64,000 nt of DNA, taken from Subtercola lobariae (GTDB lineage: Bacteria > Actinomycetota > Actinomycetes > Actinomycetales > Microbacteriaceae). Made by a program: the position numbers and the translations under genes. Positions 9,121-18,157 of this stretch are shown here, in pieces; position 1 is the first letter of the stretch; each line of letters opens with the position of its first letter. Where the stretch lies: assembly GCF_014640255.1 (NCBI RefSeq), contig NZ_BMGP01000003.1:434001-498000 (forward strand). The letters run 5' to 3'. The notes below the pieces were generated by a model. That model ran no database searches and was not told the origin of the DNA. It was given only the letters and a program-made list of their open reading frames with translations.

Positions 9121-10371
9121 ATGCCCGACTCGCGCTCACGGCGTGCTGCCGACCTCGACGCGGCAGACCCGCTCGCCTCCTCTCGGGCGCTCTTCGTCGG
9201 GTGCGACGAGGTGGCCGGCCTAGAGGCGACTCCCACGACCGACGTCGTCTCGTACCTCGACGGCAACTCGCTCGGCCGCCCACTGAAGTCGGTCGGGCCT
9301 CTTCTCGCAGCCTTTGTCGACGACGCCTGGGGTGACCGCCTCATTCGCGGCTGGGACGAGGAGTGGATGCAGCTGCCTACCGTCATCGGAGACGAACTCG
9401 CGGCGGCCGCCCTGGGCGCGGCCCCCGGCCAGACCCTCATCGGCGACTCGACCACGGTGCTGCTCTACAAACTGCTTCGCGCTGCCGTCGCCGCCCGGCC
9501 TGGCAGAACCGAGATCGTCGTCGACACCGACAATTTTCCCACCGACCGGTACCTCGTCGAAGGCATCGCGCGAGAGCGCGGGCTCACCGTGCGATGGGTC
9601 ACGACCACGCCCGATTCGGGGCTCTCGGCCGAGCTGCTCGCTGCAGCCCTCAGCGATCGCACCGCGGTCGTGCTGGTAAGCCACGTCGCCTACCGCTCGG
9701 GGTTTCTCGCCGACCTGCCCGAACTCACGCGCCTCAGCCATGAAGCCGGCGCGCTCATCGTCGCCGACCTCTGCCACTCGGTCGGTAGTGTTCCGCTCGA
9801 ACTCGATGCCTGGGGCGTCGACATCGCGGTGGGATGCACGTACAAGTACCTCAACGGAGGCCCCGGTTCGCCCGCCTTCGTTTTCGTTCGCGCCGACCTT
9901 CAGGCAGAGCTGCAGCAGCCGATTCAGGGTTGGCTCGGCCATGCGGAGCCCTTCGCCATGGGCCCCTCGTACCAGCCCGCCCACGGCATGCGCCGGTTTC
10001 AGAGCGGCACTCCCCCGGTCGTCGGCATGCTGGCCATGCGGGAGATGATCGCGCTCATCGCGAGCGTCGGAATCCGTACCGTGCGTCAGAAGTCAGTGGC
10101 GCTCACCGAATTCGCGATCGGGTTCGCCGACGAAGTGCTGGCGCCGCTCGGAGTCGAAGTGACGTCGCCCCGTGATGCGGCGTGGCGCGGTGGTCACATC
10201 ACCCTCGATCATCCACAGTTCAAGCGAGTGGTCGCCGAGTTGTGGCAGGGCGGCGTGATTCCCGACTTTCGGGCCCCGTTCGGCTTGCGGGTGGGGCTGT
10301 CGCCGCTCTCGACGAGCTTCGCCGAGGTAGCAGTGGGCCTCGACGCGGTTCGCGACGCGCTTACGCGGTGA
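9121..10371 (+). CDS. kynU: Kynureninase
   Basis: This is a 416-residue PLP-dependent fold-type I enzyme. Kynureninase landmarks are YLDGNSLG near residue 43, LIGDSTTVLLYKLL near residues 107-120, ADLCHSVGS, and the PLP lysine (about Lys242) in GCTYKYLNGGPGSPAF. The enzyme cleaves kynurenine or 3-hydroxykynurenine to (hydroxy)anthranilate and alanine in tryptophan catabolism. Length matches the family. No other kynurenine-pathway gene is in the window, so it may serve catabolism, with partner genes elsewhere. The ATG at 9121 is taken as the start; the upstream purine-rich AGCAGG lies very close to it, so a slightly later start is possible. Confidence 0.88.
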   Translation: MPDSRSRRAADLDAADPLASSRALFVGCDEVAGLEATPTTDVVSYLDGNSLGRPLKSVGPLLAAFVDDAWGDRLIRGWDEEWMQLPTVIGDELAAAALGAAPGQTLIGDSTTVLLYKLLRAAVAARPGRTEIVVDTDNFPTDRYLVEGIARERGLTVRWVTTTPDSGLSAELLAAALSDRTAVVLVSHVAYRSGFLADLPELTRLSHEAGALIVADLCHSVGSVPLELDAWGVDIAVGCTYKYLNGGPGSPAFVFVRADLQAELQQPIQGWLGHAEPFAMGPSYQPAHGMRRFQSGTPPVVGMLAMREMIALIASVGIRTVRQKSVALTEFAIGFADEVLAPLGVEVTSPRDAAWRGGHITLDHPQFKRVVAELWQGGVIPDFRAPFGLRVGLSPLSTSFAEVAVGLDAVRDALTR

Positions 10372-10431
10372 AGGCGACGGCGACGGCGAGAGAGTGGTCT
10401 CGGTCGAGCACCGCAGAAGGATGCTCCGCGA

Positions 10432-11148
10432 TTACGCGGTGAGGCCGAGGCCGTCCATACGGCGGCTGTGCTTGGCGATGAGTTCGGTGAACACGGGCTC
10501 GATGCGCTGCTCGTCGGTGCGCACGTTGCCGCTGTGGTGAATCGCCGACCGGGCGACGAGCAGCGTGTCGCCCACCAGCCGCCTGCCCCAGAGCGCCAGG
10601 CGCGAGCCGAGCGTGTCGTCTTCGGCGATGGCGTCGGCCAAGAGCGTTTCGATGATCTCGCGCCCGGTGGCCGAATCAACGATGCGCGCCGCCTTGGGCC
10701 CCACATCGCCCGCGAGCCCCGCGGCCAAGAGAATGAAGAAGTCGTCGAGAATTCCGGCGGTGAGGTAGACGCTGGTCAGCGACTCATACCAATCGACTCC
10801 GCGAACCACCGCCGCGTAGGCGTCGATCGCCGGTGCGAACGGCGCCATCACCACCGCAGGGTCGTCAACCAGCCTCCGCAGCTCGGCAACCAGTCGCTCG
10901 TGCTTCTCGAGGGCGAGACCGGAGGCCGGACCGAGAGCTTCTTTGGCGCCCACACTGGGGGCGAGCATCAGCGCGCGTGCGAGTGCTTCGAAGATGGCGA
11001 GCTGGATGTACGCGGCCTGCCCAAGGTACGGCACGAGTTCTGGCGTGAGTTCGGCGAGGTTGACGCGCAGCGCTTGGTCGGGAGCCCGGCGGGGCTTCAG
11101 CCGCGGAACCTCGAGGCGCACCGCTGGGCGCTTGAAAACGTCGAACAC
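10432..11148 (-). CDS. Ferritin-like-fold protein (MiaE_2-type)
   Basis: This is a 238-residue mainly helical protein. I chose the GTG at 11148 (reading VFDVFKRPAVRLEVP) because conserved-looking sequence starts there, while the in-frame extension to 11340 is arginine-rich and lacks coding character. Helices rich in Glu and Asp (YIQLAIFEALARALML, ALEKHERLVAELRRL, YLTAGILDDFFILLA) suggest a four-helix ferritin-like bundle of the type placed in the tRNA-hydroxylase-like clan. An ExxH-like element, EKHER, is visible. In M. tuberculosis a comparable protein (Rv3210c) lies divergent from the DEAD-box helicase gene, as here. Metal binding and function are unproven. Confidence 0.72.
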   Translation of the reverse strand: MFDVFKRPAVRLEVPRLKPRRAPDQALRVNLAELTPELVPYLGQAAYIQLAIFEALARALMLAPSVGAKEALGPASGLALEKHERLVAELRRLVDDPAVVMAPFAPAIDAYAAVVRGVDWYESLTSVYLTAGILDDFFILLAAGLAGDVGPKAARIVDSATGREIIETLLADAIAEDDTLGSRLALWGRRLVGDTLLVARSAIHHSGNVRTDEQRIEPVFTELIAKHSRRMDGLGLTA

Positions 11149-11468
11149 GGCCCCGAGTCTATCTGGTGGCGCTGAGAGCCGCTGAGCGCAGAATGGCGCT
11201 TCATGCCTGTTCGGGAATATGGAGTTCGCAGCTGGCGTGCAGCGAAAACGCCGAATCTCGGTGCGCACAGCTAAACTGAGGGAAGCCCTGACACGAATCG
11301 GGGCATCTACGCCTCGCCAGGCGCCATCGCCGGCCACCACCCGCTACGCCCATCTACCAGTGGCTTTCGCGTTTCAGCAGTTGTGAAATCGAGCCCTTGC
11401 AGAACGGCGCAGCACGAACTCAGACATTCTCAGGCGTAGCCCCATCACTGACAGGGCGAAATCACTAC
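11149..11468. other. Intergenic region between the ferritin-like gene and the DEAD-box helicase gene
   Basis: This is a 320-base divergent intergenic stretch. I see no convincing gene in it. A TTG-initiated in-frame extension of the helicase from 11397 exists, but the ATG at 11469 is preferred. A possible -10 element, TAAACT, is near 11272. Much of the stretch may be a long helicase leader, but no defined structured RNA could be recognised by eye. Confidence 0.4.
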
Positions 11469-13319
11469 ATGACTTTCATCGAACCGCAATTCTCCGAACC
11501 CGAACCCACCGGCCTGGTCGACAGCGGCCTGGTCGACACCGAGCCGACCGACCCCTCTGAAGACGATCTCATCGAGATCGACATCATCGCACCCGACCCG
11601 CTCTCTGACGGGGCCGTGCTGCCCGAGATCACCTTCGCCGACCTGAAGGTCGAGGGCGACCTCGTCGAGGCACTCGCTTCGCACGGAATTCTGCACCCGT
11701 TTCCGATTCAGGTGCAGACCATTCCGCTCGGCCTCGAAGGCCAAGACATCATCGGTCAGGCCAAAACCGGCACCGGCAAGACCTTCGGCTTCGGCTTGCC
11801 GCTCTTGCAGGAGCTCGGCCCGAACCCCGAGCCCGGCGTGCAGGCGCTCGTCGTCGTGCCGACCCGTGAGCTCGCCGTTCAGGTGACCGAAGACCTTCAG
11901 CTCGCCGCGAAGAACCGGCCCACCACCGTCATCGCCATCTACGGCGGCAAATCGTACGAGGGCCAGATCGAGCAGCTCAAGGCCGGCGCGCAGGTCGTCG
12001 TCGGAACCCCCGGCCGCCTGCTCGACCTCGCAGGCCAGCGCCTGCTCTCGCTCGCGAACGTTCGCGTCATGGTGCTCGATGAGGCCGACAAGATGCTCGA
12101 TCTCGGCTTTCTCGCCGACGTCGAGAAGCTCTTCGCACAGACCCCGGCCGGCCGGCACACCATGCTCTTCTCGGCCACCATGCCCGGCCCGGTGGTCGCG
12201 CTCGCCCGCCGCTTCATGAGCCGGCCCATCCACATTCGCGCCACCGACCCCGACGAGGGCCTGACCCAGGCCAACATCAAGCACGTCGTGTACCGCGCGC
12301 ACAACCTCGACAAAGACGAGGTCATCGCGCGCATTCTGCAGGCCAACGGCCGGGGTAAGACCGTCATCTTCACCCGCACCAAGCGCGCCGCCGCCCGTCT
12401 GGTCGAAGAGCTCGGCGACCGCGGCTTCAACGCCGCCGCCGTGCACGGCGACCTCAACCAAGAGCAGCGCGAGCGCGCCATGGCTGCGTTCAAGGCCGGC
12501 AAGCGTGACGTGCTGATCGCAACAGACGTCGCGGCCCGCGGCATCGACGTGAACGATGTGACTCACGTGATCAACCACACCATTCCCGAAGACGAGAAGA
12601 CCTACCTGCACCGCGCGGGCCGCACCGGCCGAGCCGGCAAGACGGGCATCGCGGTGACCTTCGTCGACTGGGATGATCTGCACAAGTGGGCGCTCATCAA
12701 CCGCGCCCTCGACATGGGTCAGCCCGAACCCGTCGAAACCTACTCGTCGTCACCCCACCTGTTCAGCGATCTCGATATTCCGGTGGGTGTGAAGGGGCGA
12801 CTGAAGCCGACTCCCGCTGCCAAGGGGCCCGAGGGCGCGAGCAGTCGCCCGCCGCGGGCACCGCGCGAGGGTGGCGGGCGTGACGGCGGTCGTGATGGCA
12901 ATCGTGACGGTGGTCGTGATGGCCGCACTGCGTCGGGTGCAGGGCCCGCATCGGGTTCAGGGTCGAGTAGTGCCGATGGTTCGGCATCGTCGACCACGAC
13001 GACCGACGGTTCGACTCGCCCACCACGCTCACGCAACCGCCGAAGAAGCGGTGGCAGCGCCGGCGCCGGCGCGACGGCGGGCCAGAACACCTCCACCACC
13101 GCGGTCGACGGCGGCGGGATGAACGGCAGCGCCACAGCGGTCAGCTTCTCCGGCTCCGTTGACTCGGCCGCCTCGGCCGGCGGTCACGACAACGCCGCCG
13201 CATCCACCACCGGTCAGGCCGGTTCGGCTGACGGCCACGCCGGCAGCGAGCACCACGACGGCAATAGCGCCCCGCGGCGTCGCAGCCGCTCACGCAACCG
13301 CGCGCCCCGCCCCGAGTAG
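11469..13319 (+). CDS. DEAD-box ATP-dependent RNA helicase, RhlE/CshA-like
   Basis: This 616-residue protein has a complete DEAD-box core: Q motif around FADLKVEG/HPFPIQVQTIP, motif I AKTGTGKT (about 98-105), PTRELA, TPGRLLDL, motif II VLDEADKML (about 203), SAT in LFSATMP, then domain 2 with IFTRTK, ARGIDV and HRAGRTGRAG (about 380). The last 180 or so residues are low-complexity: Gly/Arg/Asp repeats (GGRDGNRDGGRDGR), a Ser/Thr/Ala stretch and a basic RRRSRSRNRAPRP tail, probably a disordered RNA-binding region. Such helicases remodel RNA in cold adaptation, ribosome assembly or decay. Placement beside a ferritin-like gene matches mycobacterial rhlE (Rv3211). Confidence 0.9.
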   Translation: MTFIEPQFSEPEPTGLVDSGLVDTEPTDPSEDDLIEIDIIAPDPLSDGAVLPEITFADLKVEGDLVEALASHGILHPFPIQVQTIPLGLEGQDIIGQAKTGTGKTFGFGLPLLQELGPNPEPGVQALVVVPTRELAVQVTEDLQLAAKNRPTTVIAIYGGKSYEGQIEQLKAGAQVVVGTPGRLLDLAGQRLLSLANVRVMVLDEADKMLDLGFLADVEKLFAQTPAGRHTMLFSATMPGPVVALARRFMSRPIHIRATDPDEGLTQANIKHVVYRAHNLDKDEVIARILQANGRGKTVIFTRTKRAAARLVEELGDRGFNAAAVHGDLNQEQRERAMAAFKAGKRDVLIATDVAARGIDVNDVTHVINHTIPEDEKTYLHRAGRTGRAGKTGIAVTFVDWDDLHKWALINRALDMGQPEPVETYSSSPHLFSDLDIPVGVKGRLKPTPAAKGPEGASSRPPRAPREGGGRDGGRDGNRDGGRDGRTASGAGPASGSGSSSADGSASSTTTTDGSTRPPRSRNRRRSGGSAGAGATAGQNTSTTAVDGGGMNGSATAVSFSGSVDSAASAGGHDNAAASTTGQAGSADGHAGSEHHDGNSAPRRRSRSRNRAPRPE

Positions 13320-13343
13320 CGCGAGTAGTCAGAAACCGGCTCG

Positions 13344-14738
13344 ATGACAACGCCGACGCCCGACATGCACGCGCGAGGAACGCGGGTGCCGGGCGCGGCG
13401 TCGCCTTCCGCCGAAGCCGGCCTCACGACGCCGCCCGCACCCGAAGCCACGCTCCCTCTTTCGCCTTCTGCCAAAGCCGGCCTCACGCCGGGCGAGGTAG
13501 AGAAGCTGCACGCGCTGCGACGCATGAAGCTCATCGCGACCTTGCTGCTGGTGCTGATGGCAGTCATCTTCGCCGTGTCGTTCGCGCTGCAGGGGCGTTA
13601 CCCCTGGCTGCAATACGTGCGGGCGGCGAGCGAAGGCGGAATGGTCGGCGCGCTGGCCGACTGGTTCGCGGTGACGGCACTTTTTCGGCATCCGCTCGGC
13701 CTGAAAATTCCGCACACCGCCATCATTCCGACTCGAAAGAACGAGATCGGGGCGAGCCTCGGCGAGTTCGTCGAAGAGAACTTTCTCTCTGAGGCAGTCG
13801 TGCGCGAGAAGCTCGGGTCGGTGGGCGTTTCTCGCGTCGTCGGGGGCTGGCTGGCGAACCCGGTCAACGCGAAACGCCTGACCACCGAACTGGCGAGTGC
13901 CGCTCAGGGCGCCATGACGATGCTGAGCGACGACGACATTCGCGGCGTCATCGAGGGCTTGGTGCGCACGCACTTCGTCGACCGTGACTGGTCGCCCGAG
14001 CTCGGTTCGCTGGCCGAGAAGGTCGTAGCGTCAGGCAATCATCACCTCGTGGTCGATCTGCTGGTCGACAAGGCCGAAGAGTGGCTCAGGCAGAATCCCG
14101 ATTCGTTCACCGAACTGGTGTCGCGTCGGCTGCCGAGCTGGGTGCCCTCGTTCGTCGACCGCATCGTCGACGAACGCGTTTATTACGAGGCTCTGAAGTT
14201 CGTTCAGGCCGTTCAGCACGACCCGAATCACCGGCTGCGGCTCGCCCTCGACGACTACCTGCGCGAGCTGGCCACTGATCTGCAAGACGACCCTGTGGTT
14301 CGCGAGCGAGTCGAGGCGGCCAAGGCCACGCTGATCGATGACCCGCGCCTGCGCGAAATCGCCTCGCTGGCCTGGGAGTCACTCAAAGACGCCCTCGCAA
14401 CCTCGCTGGCGCAACCCGACAGCCCCCTGCGCCAGACCGTCGAATCGACGCTCACCGATACGGGCAAGCGCCTGCAGACGGATGCTCTGCTCGCCTCGAA
14501 GGTGAACGCCTGGGTAGCGAACGCCGCCGCCCACCTGGTGGAGAACTATCGGCACGACATCGCGGCGGTCATCTCCGAGACCGTCGAGCGGTGGGACGGC
14601 GCAGAGACCAGCCAGAAGATCGAGCTTCAAGTTGGCAAAGATCTGCAGTACATCCGCATCAACGGCACCGTCGTGGGCTCGCTCGCGGGCCTCGCCATCT
14701 TCACCGTGGCGCAGGCCGTCGTGGCGCTCGCCTCCTGA
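13344..14738 (+). CDS. DUF445 family membrane-associated protein
   Basis: This 464-residue protein starts 24 bases after the helicase gene and is probably co-transcribed with it. An N-terminal proline/alanine-rich segment holds two near-copies of PSAEAGLT/PSAKAGLT. One membrane helix follows (about residues 63-84), then the DUF445 signature GGMVGALADWFAVTALFRHP with the conserved NEIGASLGEFVEENFL region. A long alpha-helical soluble part is followed by a second membrane helix at the C terminus (about 440-462). DUF445 proteins (YjiN/YheB group) have no established function. Family assignment is firm. Confidence 0.88.
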   Translation: MTTPTPDMHARGTRVPGAASPSAEAGLTTPPAPEATLPLSPSAKAGLTPGEVEKLHALRRMKLIATLLLVLMAVIFAVSFALQGRYPWLQYVRAASEGGMVGALADWFAVTALFRHPLGLKIPHTAIIPTRKNEIGASLGEFVEENFLSEAVVREKLGSVGVSRVVGGWLANPVNAKRLTTELASAAQGAMTMLSDDDIRGVIEGLVRTHFVDRDWSPELGSLAEKVVASGNHHLVVDLLVDKAEEWLRQNPDSFTELVSRRLPSWVPSFVDRIVDERVYYEALKFVQAVQHDPNHRLRLALDDYLRELATDLQDDPVVRERVEAAKATLIDDPRLREIASLAWESLKDALATSLAQPDSPLRQTVESTLTDTGKRLQTDALLASKVNAWVANAAAHLVENYRHDIAAVISETVERWDGAETSQKIELQVGKDLQYIRINGTVVGSLAGLAIFTVAQAVVALAS

Positions 14739-14766
14739 CGCCTCCACCCGCCCCACCCCGAGCGTA

Positions 14767-14828
14767 AATCGATAGGTCGAAATCTCTCTCAAAACCCACC
14801 GTTTTGGAGGAATTTCGACCTCTCGATT
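14767..14828. terminator. Long inverted repeat between convergent genes (bidirectional terminator-like)
   Basis: The arms 14767-14783 and 14812-14828 pair at 16 of 17 positions (AATCGATAGGTCGAAAT against ATTTCGACCTCTCGATT). Inside them a second pairing, CTCAAAAC with GTTTTGGAG, extends the hairpin towards a short loop. It lies between the DUF445 gene (plus) and the PHP gene (minus), where a terminator serving both strands is expected. Confidence 0.7.
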
Positions 14829-14860
14829 CCGGGAGGTCGGGCGGAGTGGGCTTCCGGGGG

Positions 14861-15748
14861 TCAGGCCGTGCGGGCTACCGCGCCGTAGACCGGCGACGAA
14901 CCTGTGGCGCGCTTCACGATCTGCGCCAAGACCTCAGGCGAGGTGGTGTTCTCGGCGAGGCGGTTCGGCTTGCCCTCGCCGTGGTAGTCGCTCGAACCGG
15001 TGACCACGAGACCGTACTTCGCGGCGAGTTCGTACAGCTCCTCTTTGGCGTCGGGAGTGTTCTGACGGTGTTCGATCTCGAGGCCGAAGAGCCCGGCATC
15101 CACCAGCAGCCGCAGCCGTGACTCGGGAATCACCCGGTCGCGACTCGTTCCCGGGTGCGCCAGCACTGGCACTCCCCCGGCCGCCACCACGAGCTGAACC
15201 CCCACGAGGGGCGTCGGCGCGTAGTGCGGCTGAAAGTACCCAGCGCGCCAGTGCAGAATGCCCTGAAACGCCTGACTGCGTGACTCGGCGAGCCCCTTGG
15301 CCACGAGCGCATCGGCGATGTGCGGGCGCCCCACCGTGGCACCCGCAGTGGTTTGCGCCACGACGTCTTGCCAGGTGAGGTCGTAGTCGGCGCCGATGCG
15401 GGCGACGATCTGTTCCGCGCGCTTCAGCCGGGCATCCCGAATCGTCTCGGTCTCGGCGAGCAGGGCGGGGTTCGTGGGGTCGAACAGGTACGAGAGCAGG
15501 TGGATGCTCGCGTGCTCCAACCGCGTGCTGAGTTCCATGCCGGGAATCAGTGTGATCTCGAAGTCGTGCGCCGCCTGAGTGGCCGACGCCCACCCCGCAG
15601 TGCTGTCGTGATCGGTCAGCGCCAGCGCCCCGAGACCGGCCTCCTTCGCCGAACGCACCACGTTGTAGGGCGTTTCGGTGCCATCAGACGCGCTGCTGTG
15701 CGTGTGCAAATCGATGGGGCCTTCGAAAACGGGCGCATGGTCGGGCAT
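14861..15748 (-). CDS. PHP-domain phosphoesterase (RNase AM / nucleoside-bisphosphate phosphatase-like)
   Basis: This 295-residue PHP-domain metalloenzyme carries the metal-ligand motifs of the family: DLHTHSSASDG (about 13-23), LTDHDSTAGW (about 43), IPGMELST (about 67), HPG in LAHPGTSRD (about 196) and GSSDYHG near residue 250. Members of the TrpH/YciV group act as 5'-3' exoribonucleases on short 5'-phosphorylated RNA or as 3',5'-nucleoside bisphosphate phosphatases. Length and motif order fit that group. It is divergent from the M24 peptidase gene across a repeat-bearing intergenic region. The exact substrate cannot be decided from sequence. Confidence 0.85.
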   Translation of the reverse strand: MPDHAPVFEGPIDLHTHSSASDGTETPYNVVRSAKEAGLGALALTDHDSTAGWASATQAAHDFEITLIPGMELSTRLEHASIHLLSYLFDPTNPALLAETETIRDARLKRAEQIVARIGADYDLTWQDVVAQTTAGATVGRPHIADALVAKGLAESRSQAFQGILHWRAGYFQPHYAPTPLVGVQLVVAAGGVPVLAHPGTSRDRVIPESRLRLLVDAGLFGLEIEHRQNTPDAKEELYELAAKYGLVVTGSSDYHGEGKPNRLAENTTSPEVLAQIVKRATGSSPVYGAVARTA

Positions 15749-15788
15749 ACCTCATCGTATTCCGATCTCGAGGGGTGCCCTGCCAAGC

Positions 15789-15874
15789 GACATTCACCCT
15801 CGGGCCAGCTGTGCTGACATTCGCACCCGGGCGCGCGACAGCCGCAATGACATTCGCACTCGGGCGCGCGACAA
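15789..15874. repeat. Three spaced GACATTC-type direct repeats in a divergent promoter region
   Basis: GACATTC recurs at 15789, 15816 and 15849. The last two copies extend over about 25 bases with one difference (GACATTCGCACCCGGGCGCG and its CTC variant); the first is shorter and diverged (GACATTCACCCTCGGGC). Spacing is 27 and 33 bases. They fill most of the gap between the PHP gene and the peptidase gene and could be regulator-binding sites or a decayed tandem duplication. Confidence 0.7.
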
Positions 15875-15881
15875 TAGAAGC

Positions 15882-17414
15882 ATGGCTGAACAGACCGACA
15901 CCGCACCCCGTGCCACTTCGAACCGCTCCACCACGCCGGGCTCAGAGACGTTCAAAGAGTACATCTCGAGCAATTGGGCGGCGCGAACGGATGTTCTGCC
16001 GCCCGCCAGGCCCGAAGCCTCGTTCGCGGCCGAACGCCGCGCGCGCATCTCGGCGAAATACCCGGGCAAACGGCTCGTCATTGCCGCGGGGCGGCTGAAG
16101 CAGCGATCGAACGACACCGACTTTCCGTTCCGCGCGCACACCGCGTTCAGCTATCTGACCGGCTGGGGGTCTGACTCCGAGCCCGGCGCGGTGCTCGTGC
16201 TGGACCCAAGTGGAGCCGCCGGCCACGACGCAACGCTGTACTTTCGCGAGCGCGCGGGCCGTGACTCTGATGAGTTCTACGCGAACCCCGAGATCGGCGA
16301 ATTCTGGATCGGGCCGCGCCCATCGCTCGCCCAAGTCGCCGCCGACCTCGCGCTACCCACACTCGGCATCGCCGAACTCGACGAGGTAGTGGGTTCGAGC
16401 GATGAGTCGACCCTGATCATCCGCGACGCCGACCCAGACCTCACTGCGTTGATCGACGCGCGGGTCGCGGCAGCGGTCGTCGAAGCCGAAGACGAAGCTG
16501 CACTGCCCACCATCGCGTTCAGCCCCGCTGACGGCGAGCGAGACGAGGTCGACGAGTCGACGCTGCTGGCGCAAGACCTCTCTGAGCTGCGGCTCGTAAA
16601 AGACGAGTACGAAATCGAGCAGATGCGCCTCGCCATCGCCGCCACGGCACGCGGGTTCGACGACATCATCGCCGACTTCGCACGCATCACCGCGCACGAG
16701 CAAGGCGAGCGTCTGGTCGAGGGCGTCTTCAACGGCCGCGCTCGCGCCGATGGCAATGCGGTGGGGTATGACACGATCGCGGCATCGGGCCCGCACGCCT
16801 GCATTCTGCACTGGACCCGCAACGACGGCCCTGTGGTGCCCGGCGACCTGATGCTCGTCGACGCCGGCGTGGAGCTCGACTCGTACTACACCGCCGACAT
16901 CACGCGCACCCTGCCCGTCAGCGGCACGTTCAGCCAGACGCAACGGATGATCTACGAAGCCGTTCGCGAGGCCGCCGACGCCGCGTTCGCCATCGTGCGA
17001 CCCGGCATCAAGTTTCGGGAGATTCACGCCACCGCTATGGGCGTCATCGCGCAGAAGACGGCCCAGTGGGGGCTGCTGCCAGTCAGCGCCGAAGAGGCCA
17101 TTCAGCCCGAGAACCAGCAGCACCGCCGCTATATGGTGCACGGCACGAGTCATCACCTCGGCCTCGACGTGCACGACTGCGCTGCAGCGCGGCGCGAGAT
17201 GTACCTCGACGGCGTTCTCACGGCAGGCATGGTGTTCACCATCGAGCCGGGCCTCTACTTTCAGCCCGACGACCTGACCGTGCCCGAGTCGTTCCGTGGC
17301 ATCGGAGTGCGCATCGAAGACGACATTCTCGTCACCCCCACGGGCGCCGAGAACCTCTCTGCGGCCATCCCCCGCACTGCCGACGACGTCGAGGCGTGGA
17401 TCGCCCGCCTCTAG
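15882..17414 (+). CDS. pepP: Xaa-Pro aminopeptidase (M24B, PepP-like)
   Basis: This is a 510-residue M24B metallopeptidase. The N-terminal creatinase-like domain (aminopeptidase P N domain) includes FPFRAHTAFSYLTGW. The pita-bread catalytic domain has the dimetal ligands: the two Asp residues in VDAGVELDSYYTADITRTLP, His in HGTSHHLGLDVHD (about residue 419), Glu in FTIEPGLYF and Glu in GIGVRIEDDILVT. It removes N-terminal residues preceding proline. ATG 15882 is chosen because the upstream in-frame extension crosses the repeat region. A weak GAAG precedes it. The gene ends at a strong hairpin shared with the convergent stress-protein gene. Confidence 0.9.
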   Translation: MAEQTDTAPRATSNRSTTPGSETFKEYISSNWAARTDVLPPARPEASFAAERRARISAKYPGKRLVIAAGRLKQRSNDTDFPFRAHTAFSYLTGWGSDSEPGAVLVLDPSGAAGHDATLYFRERAGRDSDEFYANPEIGEFWIGPRPSLAQVAADLALPTLGIAELDEVVGSSDESTLIIRDADPDLTALIDARVAAAVVEAEDEAALPTIAFSPADGERDEVDESTLLAQDLSELRLVKDEYEIEQMRLAIAATARGFDDIIADFARITAHEQGERLVEGVFNGRARADGNAVGYDTIAASGPHACILHWTRNDGPVVPGDLMLVDAGVELDSYYTADITRTLPVSGTFSQTQRMIYEAVREAADAAFAIVRPGIKFREIHATAMGVIAQKTAQWGLLPVSAEEAIQPENQQHRRYMVHGTSHHLGLDVHDCAAARREMYLDGVLTAGMVFTIEPGLYFQPDDLTVPESFRGIGVRIEDDILVTPTGAENLSAAIPRTADDVEAWIARL

Positions 17415-17453
17415 CCCGCTCGCGCGCCGGGCGGGCCGCCCACACGCCACTGC

Positions 17454-17506
17454 GTGATCACAAAAAGTCGGTCAAACCGTTCGTTGTGAGCGACTTTTTT
17501 GATCAC
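17454..17506. terminator. Bidirectional terminator hairpin
   Basis: The arms GTGATCACAAAAAGTCG (17454-17470) and CGACTTTTTTGATCAC (17491-17506) pair almost perfectly and enclose a 20-base loop. The A/T runs give U-tracts on both strands. The element separates the M24 peptidase gene from the convergent general-stress gene and overlaps the stop of the latter. The GATCACAAAAA core recurs in the terminator at 27568. Confidence 0.8.
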
Positions 17507-18087
17507 GGGGCCGGCGGAAGGTCTGGCGAGGGTGGCGGGTCTGAGGGATGCGCAGGCGCGGGCGGGTCGGAGGGATGCGCGGGCGGGTCGCCCCACGCGG
17601 CGCCCGGCGCGATCAGGTTGCGCGCGCGATTCGCTACGTCGGGGTCGGCGATGATCTGGTAGCTCGTGGCGATGACTTGAATGTTCGAGGTGAAGTCGCG
17701 CCGGCGCCTGTTCAGCGCGTACGACACGATGCCGAACAGAACGCCGAAACCCGCGCCGATGAACACCGCCGCCACCACGAACTCGGCCGACGTCGCGGTG
17801 GGTGAGAAGATCACCAGAAGCAAACCCACGAACAACCCGAGCCAGCCACCGCTGAAAGCCCCGGTCAGCGCACCGCGGGCGTAACTGAGCTTGCCCGTTA
17901 CGACCTCGATCGTCTTCAGATCGCTGCCCACGATAGCGAGCTGCCGCAGCGGAAAGTCGGCCTTGGCCAGCACATCGACGGCCGCCTGGGCCTCTTCGTA
18001 GGTCTCATAGGTCATCACGACGTCACCGCGCGGCATACGTGCCGGCTGACGTGAGCCCCGACCGCCGCCGGGCAACTGGTTGGTCAC
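17503..18087 (-). CDS. General stress protein 17M-like membrane protein
   Basis: This 194-residue protein has an N-terminal ferredoxin-like module typical of the general stress protein 17M-like domain (VVMTYETYEEAQAAVDVLAKADFPLRQLAIVG; quoted in part as motif TYETYEEAQAAVD). Two glycine-rich membrane segments follow (WLGLFVGLLLVIF and FVVAAVFIGAGFGVLFGIVSY), then a soluble part and a Pro/Asp/His-rich C-terminal tail with repeated PPAHPSDP elements. It is divergent from the MgtE_N-type gene, an arrangement seen in other actinobacteria. Its biochemical role is unknown. Confidence 0.78.
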   Translation of the reverse strand: MTNQLPGGGRGSRQPARMPRGDVVMTYETYEEAQAAVDVLAKADFPLRQLAIVGSDLKTIEVVTGKLSYARGALTGAFSGGWLGLFVGLLLVIFSPTATSAEFVVAAVFIGAGFGVLFGIVSYALNRRRRDFTSNIQVIATSYQIIADPDVANRARNLIAPGAAWGDPPAHPSDPPAPAHPSDPPPSPDLPPAP

Positions 18088-18157
18088 GGGGTAAGTCTTT
18101 CACGTGCATCCATCTCGTGGCAGCCGGGCATACAGATTGACGGTCTAAGTTAGATCT

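Noticed and set aside
11445-12683. A 412-residue minus-strand open frame opposite the DEAD-box helicase gene
   Set aside because: The plus strand carries every DEAD-box motif in order, so the reverse frame is a shadow.
15616-15906. Cys-rich minus-strand peptide across the GACATTC repeats
   Set aside because: Its repeated Cys residues come from the DNA repeats, it overlaps the PHP start, and it lacks a ribosome-binding site.
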